A stretch of 64,000 nt of DNA from CP2-2F sp034436355 (GCA_034436355.1 DAOTVQ010000042.1:69459-133458), one strand, 5' to 3'; shown: positions 17,294 to 27,130, numbered from the stretch's first letter. A program made the numbers and translations. The notes: generated by a model from the letters alone, not told the origin.

Positions 17294-18292
17294 ATGGTTA
17301 ACTTTGTAAAACGCCGCCGCCTCTACTACCTGATCTCAATTCTTGTGATCTTGGGCGGCATCGTGGCGATGGTGATCTCCACGCAAACCTATCGGGAGCG
17401 CTCGATCATCCGTCTGAGCATTGATTTCATTGGTGGCGCGCTCTTTCAGCTTGAATTCGCGCCTGTGCAGGGGCTAACACCCGGCACATTGACGGGCAGC
17501 GCCATCCAGAATGCGTTTACCGCCGCCGGGCTGAGCGATGTCACCGCGCAGCGCGTGGGCATTGGCGAAACCTACACTTGGCAGGTGCGCGCCAACTTTG
17601 GCGATGACAGCGCTGAACAGATCAACGCCATTGCAGAAAACCTGACCCAACTTGGCACGCAGCTCAACCTGACCTTTGATGCACAGCGCTTCCGTGAGAA
17701 CTTTAGCGAGGTCTCGCCCATCGTTGGCAATGAGGTCACCAATGCCGCGTTGGTGGCAACCCTTGTCGCCAGCGGCTTGGTGCTGTTTTGGATTGCCGTT
17801 GCCTTCCGCAAGCTCAAGCACTCCTTCCGCTATGGCGTCACGGCGTTGGTGGCGATGGTGCATGATGTGCTGGTCATGCTTGGCGCGATGTCCATCATGG
17901 GCTTAGTGGCAGGCTGGGAGGCAGATGCCCTGTTCCTGACAGCCGTGCTAACAGTGGTTGGCTACTCGGTGCAGGATACGATTGTGGTCTTTGACCGCAT
18001 TCGTGAAAATGATGTGCGCCACCGCGGTGAACCCTACGAGCTGATCGTCAATCGCAGCCTGCTGGAAACGATTCAGCGTTCGCTGATGACGCAGATCGCT
18101 GTGGGCTTTGTGTTGGTGGCGCTGCTCATCCTCACCACCAGTTCGATTCAGCAGTTCGTCGGCATTTTGCTGATCGGTCTGCTCAGCGGTTCGTACAGCT
18201 CGATCTTCATCGCGGTGCCGCTGTTGGTCTCTTGGGAAAACGGTGAGATTCCATTTGTGAATCAGGCAAATCGCCGCGCCGCAACGGCTTAA
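17294..18292 (+). CDS. secF: Protein translocase subunit SecF
   Basis: Partner of SecD. Six membrane helices: first at about 10-30, the others from about 150 on. The conserved IDFIGGALFQLEF block after helix 1 (SecF motif), GYSVQDTIVVFDRIREN in the helix 4-5 region and NRSLLETIQRSLMTQ are all seen. The length of 332 residues is normal. It begins with ATG 24 bases after secD. It lacks the long repeat insert of its partner. Confidence 0.96.
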   Translation: MVNFVKRRRLYYLISILVILGGIVAMVISTQTYRERSIIRLSIDFIGGALFQLEFAPVQGLTPGTLTGSAIQNAFTAAGLSDVTAQRVGIGETYTWQVRANFGDDSAEQINAIAENLTQLGTQLNLTFDAQRFRENFSEVSPIVGNEVTNAALVATLVASGLVLFWIAVAFRKLKHSFRYGVTALVAMVHDVLVMLGAMSIMGLVAGWEADALFLTAVLTVVGYSVQDTIVVFDRIRENDVRHRGEPYELIVNRSLLETIQRSLMTQIAVGFVLVALLILTTSSIQQFVGILLIGLLSGSYSSIFIAVPLLVSWENGEIPFVNQANRRAATA

Positions 18293-18362
18293 GCACCGCT
18301 CGGCGGAGCGCAGCGTTAGGCTGTGCTTGCTAGGCGCTTACCCTACGTTGCTCAATCCGCCC

Positions 18363-18391
18363 TTGTTTATGCACCGCACGGCGGGTATGCT
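18363..18391 (+). promoter_or_regulatory. Candidate promoter of the beta-propeller gene
   Basis: TTGTTT (18363-18368), a 17-base spacer and TATGCT (18386-18391) lie about 50 bases before the ATG at 18440. Both boxes are imperfect, so this is a moderate candidate. Confidence 0.4.
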
Positions 18392-18439
18392 AGGGCGGTT
18401 GAGAAAAATCGAACGAATGCCCTGCGAGACAGACCGCCC

Positions 18440-20305
18440 ATGACTTGTTTGCCCGCTCGCGCCCTTGTGCGCCATTGGCTTAGCCTGTGCCTGATCGCTG
18501 CCTTGCTGCTGCTCAGCTTGCCACCCGCCACCGCCCAAGACGATCCACCGCCGATTGGCTTGGCGCTTTACCGCAGCGAGCAGTTTAGCGTGCCTTACCC
18601 AAATTTCTGGGAGGTGACCGAGCGCGGCGTAGACGTCTATTTTGGGGCAGGGCGCACGCCCGTTTGCTCTGAGGCGGGTATGATCGCGGCGGCGCTTGGC
18701 GCAGCAGGCAACCGCACCTTTGAAGACCTGCTCAGCGAATATACGCGCACCTTCATCCGTGTTGATCTCTCGCCGGAGCGCATTGCCATTCGGCGGAACG
18801 GCTTAAGCGCGTCATTCATCGCGCCCTGCACCGATGGCACACCGCGCCAATACCGCGTCACCTTTTTCATTGCCTATGGGCAGGCTTACCGCCTTGCTCA
18901 GTTTGCGCCACAGGCTGCCTTCAGCGCTTGGGCAGATGTTTACGGGCAGATCGTTAACGAATTTTCGCCAACCACCGTTAGCGGCGGTGAGAATGGCAGC
19001 GCCATCGAACTGCCGAACAGCTCGCCTTTGGCGCTCATCGCGCACCTGTTCGGCGGCAACGTCTATGTTGGCACCCTTGCCGATCTGCCCGGCAAAGCCA
19101 TTACGCAAGGCGCGGCAAACGGACGCAGCTACCGCTACCCGACCCTCTCGCCCAATGGCACCCTGATCGCCTTCACCGATCCAACGCAGCGCACGCTCTG
19201 GTTGGCTGCCACAGCCAATGGCGCCACACAGCAGATCGCGGATGATGTGGCAGAAGGCTATCCGCCCGCTTGGTCTGCGGATGGCAGCTTGCTGGCATAT
19301 ATGGCACAGGCGGCGGGCAGGCTGCAACTGCGTGCCGTTCAGCTCCCTGATCTTAGGGTGCGCGATCTGGGCGAAACGCTGGCAGAGCTTGCCGACTGCC
19401 CAACGCTGAGCAACGATCCTGCTGATCGCCTATATTGGGCAGAGACGGGCGCAGAAGGCAACGCGGCAGTGCTGGCGTGGGCAGGCGATGCGCTCTATTA
19501 TTCGCTGCGCTGTGGGGTTGGCATAGCACAGCTGCGTGAGGGCAAAAGCACGCTGATTAATGCTGAATTGCGGCGCGCTCAGCTCTCGCCCGATGGCAAG
19601 GCGCTGCTCGGTTTGCTAACGGCAGAAGACTCGCCGCAGTTAGTGCGCCTCAACCTGCAAACAGGCGCTTTAGAGCGCATTCAAACGCCGCTGCCTGCCG
19701 ATCAGCTTGCCTGGCGGGCGGATGGCAGTGGCTTTTTCTATGCGACGGCAACGCTCAAGGAAGAGGCAACCGTCAGCGAAGGGGACGCCGCACGTGGTTT
19801 GGCGCTCTTTGGCGCCTTTCCGCTACGCCTAGCGGTCTATGAAGTGCAGTTGTGGGAAGTAGACTTCGCTACAGGCATCGTTGTCTTACATTTTAGCGGC
19901 GAAGGGCGCGCCATCGGGCGTATTGCGCCCAGCCCTGATGGATCAGGCGTGTTGTTCAGCGTGGTGCAGAGCGCCAAACGCTTGGTAGATGCCTTCGTGA
20001 ACAACGTCTCCGGTGGTGAACTGCGCCGCGAGGCACCCGTGACCCAACTCTACTGGCGAAACTTGCCCGCAGCGGACGATGCGCGCACCTTTTTGATCGC
20101 CATCAGCAGCGCGCCCACTTGGGGCAGGCTTGGTTCGGCAGCCGCACCCACCCCAACCAGCAGCCCACGCCGTCCGGGCGAACGCCCTAGCGCAACGCCA
20201 ACCCGCACGGCAACGCCTTCCGCCACCCCAACGCCTTCACCAACGCCAAGCGAACGGCGCAGCGCGCCGCCCACCAACACGCCGCGCCCCACCGCCACGC
20301 CATAG
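18440..20305 (+). CDS. Secreted WD40-like/TolB-like beta-propeller protein with Thr/Pro-rich tail
   Basis: Protein of 621 residues. A signal peptide (LCLIAALLLLSLPPATAQD) is followed by an N-terminal alpha/beta domain (about 35-180), then TolB-type propeller blades recognisable by LSPNGTLIAFTDPTQRTLWL, PPAWSADGSLLAYMAQ, LSPDGKALLGLL and PSPDGSGVLFSV. The last 55 residues are a Thr/Pro/Ala/Ser-rich tail with no sorting motif that I can recognise. Ligand and function are unknown. I chose the ATG at 18440 because the signal peptide follows directly; an open frame extends further upstream without a likely start. Confidence 0.8.
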   Translation: MTCLPARALVRHWLSLCLIAALLLLSLPPATAQDDPPPIGLALYRSEQFSVPYPNFWEVTERGVDVYFGAGRTPVCSEAGMIAAALGAAGNRTFEDLLSEYTRTFIRVDLSPERIAIRRNGLSASFIAPCTDGTPRQYRVTFFIAYGQAYRLAQFAPQAAFSAWADVYGQIVNEFSPTTVSGGENGSAIELPNSSPLALIAHLFGGNVYVGTLADLPGKAITQGAANGRSYRYPTLSPNGTLIAFTDPTQRTLWLAATANGATQQIADDVAEGYPPAWSADGSLLAYMAQAAGRLQLRAVQLPDLRVRDLGETLAELADCPTLSNDPADRLYWAETGAEGNAAVLAWAGDALYYSLRCGVGIAQLREGKSTLINAELRRAQLSPDGKALLGLLTAEDSPQLVRLNLQTGALERIQTPLPADQLAWRADGSGFFYATATLKEEATVSEGDAARGLALFGAFPLRLAVYEVQLWEVDFATGIVVLHFSGEGRAIGRIAPSPDGSGVLFSVVQSAKRLVDAFVNNVSGGELRREAPVTQLYWRNLPAADDARTFLIAISSAPTWGRLGSAAAPTPTSSPRRPGERPSATPTRTATPSATPTPSPTPSERRSAPPTNTPRPTATP

Positions 20306-20357
20306 GGGCTGAGGCGGGCGTTTGAGGCAAGCGCCACTTCCGCCGATTGCGTGCCAG

Positions 20358-21383
20358 CTAGCGCTGTTGGGCGTCTATTTGATCGTGGGTGCCACCATAG
20401 ACCAGCCCGCGCACTTCGCCGCTCGCCAAAAAGTCGTGCGGGAAGCCTAGCTCAAGGCGGCTGACTGCCTCAAGACGCGCCATGTGTTCATCGGTGAGCG
20501 TGACCGAGAGCGCACCGAGATTATCCGTCAGTTGATCAACCGTGCGTGCGCCAAGCAGTGGTATGATCACGCCGCGCTGCTGGCGCAGCCAGGCAATTGC
20601 CACTTGGGAAGACGTCGCGCCGATTTCCTCAGCAACCGCGCCAACCTCACGGGCAATGCTCAGCGCCCGCTCCGAGATGTTCCATTGCGCAGCGCGCCCT
20701 TGCACACCTGCGCTGCCCGCGTTGTATTTACCCGTCAGCACACCTGCGCCCAGAATGCTCCACGGCGTCACGGCAATCTCCAGCGCACGCGCCATTGGCA
20801 GCAGGTCGCGCTCGGCGGCACGGTCGGCTAGGCTATAGCGGATTTGCAAGCCTGTAAAGCGCGTCCAGCCGCGCAGATCGGCAAGGGTGTTCGCTATAGA
20901 GACAACCCACGCCGGCGTATCCGAAATGCCGATGTACAGCACTTTGCCCTGCCGCACCATGTCATCAAAGGCACGCATTACTTCCTCAATGGGCGTCAGG
21001 AAGTCCCAAGCGTGCAGCCAATACAGATCAATGTAGTCGGTGTTCAGGCGGCGCAGACTCGCCTCCAGCGCTTGCATCATATTCTTACGGTGATTGCCGC
21101 TGAAGTTCGGATCGCCGTTCCGCATGTTGAGCGTGTATTTGGTTGCCAGCACGAAATGTTCACGATCAGCGGCGATGAACTCACCCACGAAGCGTTCGCT
21201 GGTGCCGCCGGTGTAGTTGTTGGCAGTGTCAATGAAGTTGCCGCCCGCCTCAGCGTAGGCATCAAAGACCTTGCGCGACTCTTCCTTAGAAGCGCCCCAG
21301 CCCCACTCTTCACCGAAGGTCATCGTGCCAAACGCCAGCTCGGAGACGCGCAGCCCGCTTCTGCCCAAAAGTTTGTACCGCAT
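20358..21383 (-). CDS. Aldo/keto reductase
   Basis: NAD(P)H-dependent oxidoreductase of the AKR superfamily, cytoplasmic, 341 residues. It starts MRYKLLGRSGLRVSELAFGT, typical of the subfamily related to voltage-gated potassium channel beta subunits. The catalytic tetrad is visible: Asp and Tyr in FIDTANNYTGG, Lys in LATKYTL, His in LYWLHAWD. The NADP-binding region near the end reads IPLLGARTVDQLTDNLGA. The physiological substrate cannot be told from sequence. It is convergent with the beta-propeller gene and 83 bases after plsC on the same strand, so co-transcription with lysS-plsC is possible. Confidence 0.92.
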   Translation of the reverse strand: MRYKLLGRSGLRVSELAFGTMTFGEEWGWGASKEESRKVFDAYAEAGGNFIDTANNYTGGTSERFVGEFIAADREHFVLATKYTLNMRNGDPNFSGNHRKNMMQALEASLRRLNTDYIDLYWLHAWDFLTPIEEVMRAFDDMVRQGKVLYIGISDTPAWVVSIANTLADLRGWTRFTGLQIRYSLADRAAERDLLPMARALEIAVTPWSILGAGVLTGKYNAGSAGVQGRAAQWNISERALSIAREVGAVAEEIGATSSQVAIAWLRQQRGVIIPLLGARTVDQLTDNLGALSVTLTDEHMARLEAVSRLELGFPHDFLASGEVRGLVYGGTHDQIDAQQR

Positions 21384-21466
21384 TCTGAAAAGCCTTTCTG
21401 AAGGTTGCCAAACGATCCCTAGAACGAGAGTGGGGGCTGCCTCTTACCTGTGGAAATGCCGCTTAT

Positions 21467-22204
21467 CTATTCCACAACCTCAATGTAATCCATCGTTGCC
21501 TTGCTCAGGTCGCTGTACACGCCGCGCAAGGCAGGGTCGGCGATGTGCGCGGCAAGGTAGTACATCACCTCATCGGCGGCAGCGCGGTATTCCTGCCGTG
21601 AAACCTTACGTTTAAGGCGGATGGGCTTGCTGTAGTTCAGCGTGACAGGCGTACGGCGCAAGCGTTTGAGGTTCTGCTTAAAGTGCTGCGTGCCGCTGAC
21701 GCCCACCGTCACCATCAGGGCGTTGGTTTTGGCTGCCAGCAGCACAAAGCCTTCTTTAGGTTCGTTGAGCGCCTTGTAGCGATGCCCTTCCGGCGCCACC
21801 AAGAGCATATCGTTGGTGTGTTCCAGCACGTAGAGCGCACGGCGCAGCGCGTGCATATCCATCTCGCCGCGCTTAACGGGAATCGCCTGCCAAAAATGCA
21901 CCATCCACGCGGTGAGTGGGCTATGCAGCAGTTCCTCTTTGCCGATGGGCGTCAGATCGCGGAAAGTGATCATGCCGCCCACCAAAGGCGGATCAACCTG
22001 CGAGAGGTGGTTGAACAGCAGGATGGTCGGACCTTGGCGCGGCACATTCTGCACACCCTGATGCGTCACTTTGACGGTGGTGCGCCAGATCAGCAGCGCG
22101 CCCAGCAGCCGCATAAAGCGGCGCGCTAAGCGTGTGCGTGGCGAGTTTTCGCCCGTTAGCTGGATCGGCGCAGCCTTTTTGGGGGAAGTGGTCTGCTCGG
22201 TCAT
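21467..22204 (-). CDS. plsC: 1-acyl-sn-glycerol-3-phosphate acyltransferase (PlsC family)
   Basis: Transfers an acyl chain to lysophosphatidic acid to make phosphatidic acid for membrane lipids. The catalytic H-x4-D motif is in LFNHLSQVDPPLVGG, and the glycerol-phosphate binding motif appears as VAPEGHRYK, where the usual Arg/Thr is varied. 245 residues. Other PlsC-family substrates are possible given the altered second motif. It begins only 3 bases after the lysS stop, so it is in one operon with lysyl-tRNA synthetase. Confidence 0.82.
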   Translation of the reverse strand: MTEQTTSPKKAAPIQLTGENSPRTRLARRFMRLLGALLIWRTTVKVTHQGVQNVPRQGPTILLFNHLSQVDPPLVGGMITFRDLTPIGKEELLHSPLTAWMVHFWQAIPVKRGEMDMHALRRALYVLEHTNDMLLVAPEGHRYKALNEPKEGFVLLAAKTNALMVTVGVSGTQHFKQNLKRLRRTPVTLNYSKPIRLKRKVSRQEYRAAADEVMYYLAAHIADPALRGVYSDLSKATMDYIEVVE

Positions 22205-22207
22205 GGC

Positions 22208-23734
22208 TCACTCTTTATCGCGTTCCCGTAAGTGTGGGTAGAGCAGCACCTCACGGATGGTGTGCCGATCTGTCATCAGCATCACTAGGCGATCTACTCC
22301 GACGCCCACACCGCCGTTGGGCGGCATTCCATAGCGCATCGCACGCAGATAGTCTTCGTCAAGCGGCGCTTCGTCATCGTCACCTTCGCGGAACAACTTT
22401 GCCATTTCAAGGAAGCGCTGTTGCTGATCAAGCGGATCGTTCAGCTCGGTGAAGGCGTTGCCAAACTCCATGCCGGCGATGTAGAACTCGAAGCGCTGCA
22501 CATGGAAGCGATCCGACGGCACGCTCTTGGCAAAAGGCGAAATATCCCGCGGGTAATCGAGGATGAAGGTGGGCTGAATCAGGTTCGGCTCAACGAAATC
22601 GCCCATCAACTGCTCAATATATTTGCCCCAGGGCAGGTTTGGGCGCGTTGGCATGTCTTTGGCGCGCATGGCATCATAGAGCGCACTCGCCGTCGGATAA
22701 TCCATGTAATCTATGCCGCACGCCTCACGGATGGCGTCGCGCAGCGTGACTCGCCGCCACGGCGGCGCAAGATCAATCAGGGTGCCGTCGTAGGTGATCT
22801 GTGTGCTACCATGCACCTGCTGCGCCACGTAAGCGATCAGGCGCTCGGTTAACTCCATGCCGCCGTTGTAGTCAATATACGCCTTGTAGAATTCCAGCAT
22901 GGTGAATTCAGGATTGTGCTTGAAGCTGACGCCTTCGTTGCGGAAATCGCGCCCGATCTCATAGACACCATCATACATGCCGACTAAGAGACGCTTCAGG
23001 TATAGCTCAAAGCTGATGCGTAGATATAAATCCTGCTTGAGCTGATTGTGGTGGGTGATGAACGGGCGTGCCGCCGCACCACCGTAGATCGCTTGCAGGA
23101 TGGGCGTCTCGACTTCCAAAAAGCCTTCGTCGTCCAAGAAGCGGCGCAGGGCGCTGATGGTGCGCGCCCGAATGCGGAAGACTTGGCGCACATCGGCGTT
23201 GACGGCAAGATCAGCATAGCGCTGGCGGTAGCGTTCCTCAACATCGGTGAAGCCGCCATAGCTGACGGTTTGCCCTTCAACGGTTTGCTCTTTCACCACC
23301 GGCAGCGGGCTGAGCGCTTTTGCCAGCACGTGCAGCGCACGCACATCCACGCTGATTTCGCCGGTGCGCGTGCGCGTCATGACGCCGTCTGCCTGCACAA
23401 AGTCGAACAGGTCGAGATCGCGCTTGAAGAGTTCGTAGGTTGCCTCACCGACATTATCTTGGCGGATGAACAACTGCACTCTGCCCGTGCCATCTTCCAC
23501 GTGCGCGAACGAGACCTTGCCACTGCTGCGGATGGCACGCAGCCTGCCACAGACCGAGACGGGAATCACGTCGGCAGCCTCGCCGCGCTTTTCCTGCGCC
23601 TCAAAGTCGGCAACGGCTTGGGCAATGGTATGGGTGCGCTGCACGCTGCCGGGGAACGGATCAATGCCGCGTTCGCGCAGGCGCGCTAATTTTTCAAGGC
23701 GTTCTGCCTCTAGCTTGTTGGGTTGCCAGGTCAT
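22208..23734 (-). CDS. lysS: Lysyl-tRNA synthetase, class II
   Basis: Charges tRNA-Lys with lysine. N-terminal OB-fold anticodon-binding domain (about 60-155: VSVCGRLRAIRSSGKVSFAHV), class II catalytic core with motif 2 (FRNEGVSFKHNPEFTMLEFY) and motif 3 (GVGVGVDRLVMLMTD) near the C-terminus. 508 residues, typical. I chose the ATG at 23734 (MTWQPNKLEAERLEKLARLR), which matches the family's N-terminal helix; an open frame runs 20 codons further upstream. It is divergent from the Ser/Thr kinase gene. Confidence 0.96.
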   Translation of the reverse strand: MTWQPNKLEAERLEKLARLRERGIDPFPGSVQRTHTIAQAVADFEAQEKRGEAADVIPVSVCGRLRAIRSSGKVSFAHVEDGTGRVQLFIRQDNVGEATYELFKRDLDLFDFVQADGVMTRTRTGEISVDVRALHVLAKALSPLPVVKEQTVEGQTVSYGGFTDVEERYRQRYADLAVNADVRQVFRIRARTISALRRFLDDEGFLEVETPILQAIYGGAAARPFITHHNQLKQDLYLRISFELYLKRLLVGMYDGVYEIGRDFRNEGVSFKHNPEFTMLEFYKAYIDYNGGMELTERLIAYVAQQVHGSTQITYDGTLIDLAPPWRRVTLRDAIREACGIDYMDYPTASALYDAMRAKDMPTRPNLPWGKYIEQLMGDFVEPNLIQPTFILDYPRDISPFAKSVPSDRFHVQRFEFYIAGMEFGNAFTELNDPLDQQQRFLEMAKLFREGDDDEAPLDEDYLRAMRYGMPPNGGVGVGVDRLVMLMTDRHTIREVLLYPHLRERDKE

Positions 23735-23777
23735 GACGGATTCGAGAGTCCTTCGCTTTAGGTTGCACAGTGCGTTT

Positions 23778-23783
23778 ATTATA
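23778..23783 (-). promoter_or_regulatory. Candidate -10 box for lysS-plsC
   Basis: A perfect TATAAT on the minus strand about 45 bases before the lysS ATG. The -35 region is poor. The hexamer sits in a short palindrome, GCGTT(n6)AACGC. Confidence 0.45.
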
Positions 23784-23912
23784 ACGCATCGCAACGCGAG
23801 ACCTTTCGATTATTTTCAAAATCCATTAACCAGTAGTGTGTTATAGTTGCAGGAGAGCGCGCTCTGCGCTTCAGGCTGACACTGTAGGTTTTGCAGATGG
23901 AGCATGTCTTCC

Positions 23913-25955
23913 ATGGCACCAACGTATATTTTGCCGCAGACCACCACGCAACCTTCCCAACGAAGGCTCTTTCAGATAGCCCGTTGGTCATCTATTCTCT
24001 GGATGATCAGCCTTGCGGGCGTTGCAGTGCTTGCTTTGCCTGCTTATTACGATGGCGTTGCAGTGCGGTTTTGCCTGCCGATTGAAACAGCCCTAGCGCT
24101 TTCTCAGATCACCTTGACAGCTTGCAACAGCTACATAGCACTTCTGGGCTATGGCATCGTGGCTTTTGCCTTCATCACCGCTGTATTTATCTTAGGGAAG
24201 CGTGCTAATTCTTGGGACGGGTTGATCGGCGCCTGTACGCCATTAGCGTACGTCTGCATTGTGATTCGGTTTGCCTACGATCTGGGCAGCACACAGCCTG
24301 AATTTATCAATGCGTTGTGGGTGCTTCAAATTATCAACGGCAGCCTAACTTTATTAGGCTTATTCACCTTCCCGGATGGGCGTTTCGTGCCTGCCGCAGG
24401 CAAATGGGTAATTCTCATGTATGCGCTCTTCTTTATCCTGATAACCCACGATCAGCGCCTTATAGCACTTGATGTGGTCAATCCTGCCATGCCTGCCAAT
24501 CGGCTGTTCGGCGCGCTCTGGGGCGTTGGGTTAATCGCTCAGCTTTATCGCTATGCCTATCTTTCAACGCCGCAACAACGCCAACAGACCAAGCTCATCG
24601 TCTTTAGCGCCATCTTTGCTTTTCTGGTCAATGGGTTCTTGCTAGTTGCGCTAACTGACTGGCTGCAAGCCCGTTTAGCCGCCACACCGAACAATGCCCT
24701 GCTGATGATCGCCTACGGTTTGGTCGTTACCAATCGGTTCTTGCTGATCGCCATCATCCCGATCTCATTTGCGGTTGCCATCTTGCGCTATCGCCTGTGG
24801 GATATTGATTTATTCATCAACCGCACCTTGGTGGTTGGCGTGCTGACGGGCGTTTTGGGATTGTGTTTCATTGGCTTGCTGTTGGTGGTGCAGCAGGGTG
24901 CGCTGCTGCTGACGGGCGGTGAGCAATCTAACCTTGCCCTTGCCGTTGCCTCACTCGCGGTGGCGGTGTTGTTCAACCCGCTTCGCATTCGGCTGCAAAC
25001 CTACATTGATCGCCGTTTTTATCCACAGCACTTGGCGCGCATAGACTCGATTGTGCGCCGCGCCCCACCCAAACTCGATACACACATGCGGCAAGAGCGG
25101 CTGAACCAAGAAGTGCTGCGCTTGCAGCAGGCAGACACCAAGACGTTTGGCAACTACCGCTTGCTAGAGCCAATCGGCATTGGCGGGATGGCAGAGGTTT
25201 ACCGCGCCGAGCATGTGGTGACCACCCAGATCGTGGCGCTCAAAACACTGTTGAAGGCGAAACAAGATAGCAGCGACTATCTGGCACGCTTTGACCGTGA
25301 AATACAAGTGATCAAGCAATTGCAGCACCCTAACATTGTGCAGCTTTACGATCATGGCAAACTTGATGAGACTTACTATATGGCGATAGAATACATTGAC
25401 GGCATAGACCTCGCCCGCTACCTGAGCCAGATGAAGCGCCTGACGCTGGCACAAGCCCGCCCTATTCTGCGCGAAGTGGCTGCGGCGTTGGATTACGCCC
25501 ATGCCCAAGACCTTGTGCATCGGGATGTGAAGCCTTCCAATGTGCTGCTTGACCCAAAGCCCATTCAAGAAGGCGCGCAATTCCGTGCAGTGCTGGCTGA
25601 TTTTGGCATTGCGAAGGTGCTGACCGAACAGAGTTTGACACAAGGCGGCAGCGTGATCGGCACGCTCGACTACATCGCGCCGGAGCAGATATTAGGCGCG
25701 CACAACGTTGATCATCGGGCGGATATTTATGCCTTGGGCGTGCTTACCTATCAGATGCTGACGGGCGAATTGCCCTTCAAGGCACAGAGCGTCGGCGCGC
25801 TGCTGATGGCACATTTGCAGAGTCCGGCACCTGATCCGCGGCAGTTGGTTGCAGAGCTGCCGCAGCAGGCAGCACGCGCCATTCTGCGCGCCCTTGAAAA
25901 GGAACAGGAGGCACGCCCAAAAAGCGCGGGCGCCCTTGTGCAAATGTTGGGATAG
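23913..25955 (+). CDS. Ser/Thr protein kinase with a histidine-kinase-like membrane sensor
   Basis: About 680 residues. The first 350 hold around nine membrane helices, ending in an ILRYRLWDIDLFINRTLVVG block, two more helices and RIRLQTYIDRRFYPQ. From knowledge of the phylum, this arrangement usually precedes histidine kinase modules. Here it leads into a complete Hanks-type kinase domain (about 412-680) with glycine loop GIGGMAEVY, Lys444 (VALKTLL), catalytic loop HRDVKPSN (Asp538), DFG (ADFGIAKV) and APE (YIAPEQ). It should phosphorylate Ser/Thr on cytoplasmic proteins in response to a membrane or extracellular cue. I prefer the ATG at 23913 (GGAG ten bases before) to the one at 23904. Confidence 0.9.
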   Translation: MAPTYILPQTTTQPSQRRLFQIARWSSILWMISLAGVAVLALPAYYDGVAVRFCLPIETALALSQITLTACNSYIALLGYGIVAFAFITAVFILGKRANSWDGLIGACTPLAYVCIVIRFAYDLGSTQPEFINALWVLQIINGSLTLLGLFTFPDGRFVPAAGKWVILMYALFFILITHDQRLIALDVVNPAMPANRLFGALWGVGLIAQLYRYAYLSTPQQRQQTKLIVFSAIFAFLVNGFLLVALTDWLQARLAATPNNALLMIAYGLVVTNRFLLIAIIPISFAVAILRYRLWDIDLFINRTLVVGVLTGVLGLCFIGLLLVVQQGALLLTGGEQSNLALAVASLAVAVLFNPLRIRLQTYIDRRFYPQHLARIDSIVRRAPPKLDTHMRQERLNQEVLRLQQADTKTFGNYRLLEPIGIGGMAEVYRAEHVVTTQIVALKTLLKAKQDSSDYLARFDREIQVIKQLQHPNIVQLYDHGKLDETYYMAIEYIDGIDLARYLSQMKRLTLAQARPILREVAAALDYAHAQDLVHRDVKPSNVLLDPKPIQEGAQFRAVLADFGIAKVLTEQSLTQGGSVIGTLDYIAPEQILGAHNVDHRADIYALGVLTYQMLTGELPFKAQSVGALLMAHLQSPAPDPRQLVAELPQQAARAILRALEKEQEARPKSAGALVQMLG

Positions 25956-25988
25956 ACTATAGATACTTTACTACAAGGATATTGACCC

Positions 25989-27080
25989 ATGCTTAGACTA
26001 CGTTTTGTTGCCATTTTGATCGGCGCGCTGCTGCTGGCAGGCACAACTGCCTCCGCCAATGTGGCGCCGCCTGAACCGCCCGCCGCCCTTGCCGAACTTT
26101 CGACGGGCTGGCTTGAAATTCTGCCCGAAGGCGAAACAACTTGTGCGCGTGGCACGCCCTACGCCTTCTACGTCAATGGCGGCAAAGACCCACGCAAACT
26201 CCACATTCATTTTTTGGGTGGCGGCGCCTGCTGGAATGGGCTGAACTGCCGCGAGTCGGCGCGCCTATTCACCGATCAAGTCATTCCCTATGAGCGCATC
26301 CTGAACGATAAATCGCTGGTGCAGGGCGTCTTTGACCTTGCGCGCCCTGAAAATCCGCTGGGTGAGTATGCCACCGTCTTGATTTCCTACTGCACGGGCG
26401 ATGTGCATGTGGGCAACCGCACCGTTGAATACACACCCGATCTCACCATTCAGCACAAGGGCTATGTGAATGCCCGCGCAGCGCTCGATTGGGTCTACCA
26501 AAACTTTCCCGTTGCCGAGAAGGTCTTGGTCAGTGGGTGCAGTGCCGGCAGCTACGGCGCAATCATGCACGCCAACAGCATCTTCAGCCGCTATCCACAG
26601 GCAATGCACCGTTTGTTGGGCGATTCCGGCGTTGGCGTCATCACACCACAATGGGATGGCTTAGAGACGTGGGGCTTCTACGAGAATTTGGCGAAAGAAC
26701 TGCCCGAACTGGCAGATGTGCAGCGCGATGAATTCATCATCAACCAACTGTATGTTGCCAACAGCCAGCGCTACCCTGAAGCGCTCTTCACACAGTTCAC
26801 GCCCGCCGCCGACCGTGTGCAGGCGATGTTCTACGGCTTGCAAGGTGGCACAGATTGGCAAGCGGGCATGTACGCACGCCTAGAGGCGCTTGAAGCACTG
26901 CCTAACTTCCGCGCTTTCATTAGCGGCGGCAATGAACACTGCGTGCTGCCCTATGACCGCTTCTACAGCTATCAGGCGAACGGCGTGCCGCTGCGCGACT
27001 GGGTAGACGATCTGATGAATGGCGCAGCTGTGCCAACCTTGAAGTGCCAAAACTGCGAAGTGCCTGATCTCGTGAACTAA
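25989..27080 (+). CDS. Secreted pectinacetylesterase/Notum-family carboxylesterase
   Basis: Signal peptide at 1-24 (VAILIGALLLAGTTASA), then an alpha/beta hydrolase of the pectinacetylesterase family: oxyanion motif FLGGGACWN, nucleophile Ser in SGCSAGSYG, likely catalytic His in SGGNEHCVLPYDRF, and an Asp candidate in RLLGDSGVG. Cysteines at several places suggest disulfides outside the cell. 363 residues. Family members remove acetyl or acyl groups from polysaccharides or proteins; the real substrate here is unknown. It starts 33 bases after the kinase gene on the same strand and may be co-transcribed. A hairpin terminator follows. Confidence 0.85.
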   Translation: MLRLRFVAILIGALLLAGTTASANVAPPEPPAALAELSTGWLEILPEGETTCARGTPYAFYVNGGKDPRKLHIHFLGGGACWNGLNCRESARLFTDQVIPYERILNDKSLVQGVFDLARPENPLGEYATVLISYCTGDVHVGNRTVEYTPDLTIQHKGYVNARAALDWVYQNFPVAEKVLVSGCSAGSYGAIMHANSIFSRYPQAMHRLLGDSGVGVITPQWDGLETWGFYENLAKELPELADVQRDEFIINQLYVANSQRYPEALFTQFTPAADRVQAMFYGLQGGTDWQAGMYARLEALEALPNFRAFISGGNEHCVLPYDRFYSYQANGVPLRDWVDDLMNGAAVPTLKCQNCEVPDLVN

Positions 27081-27092
27081 GCGCTTAAAGCA

Positions 27093-27119
27093 GCGGACGC
27101 TCTGCCCTAGAGCGTCCGC
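27093..27119. terminator. Bidirectional hairpin terminator
   Basis: A perfect 11-bp stem (GCGGACGCTCT at 27093-27103, AGAGCGTCCGC at 27109-27119) with a 5-base loop, between the convergent stops at 27080 and 27131. It probably ends transcription from both sides. Confidence 0.8.
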
Positions 27120-27130
27120 CGTGTGTTAGG

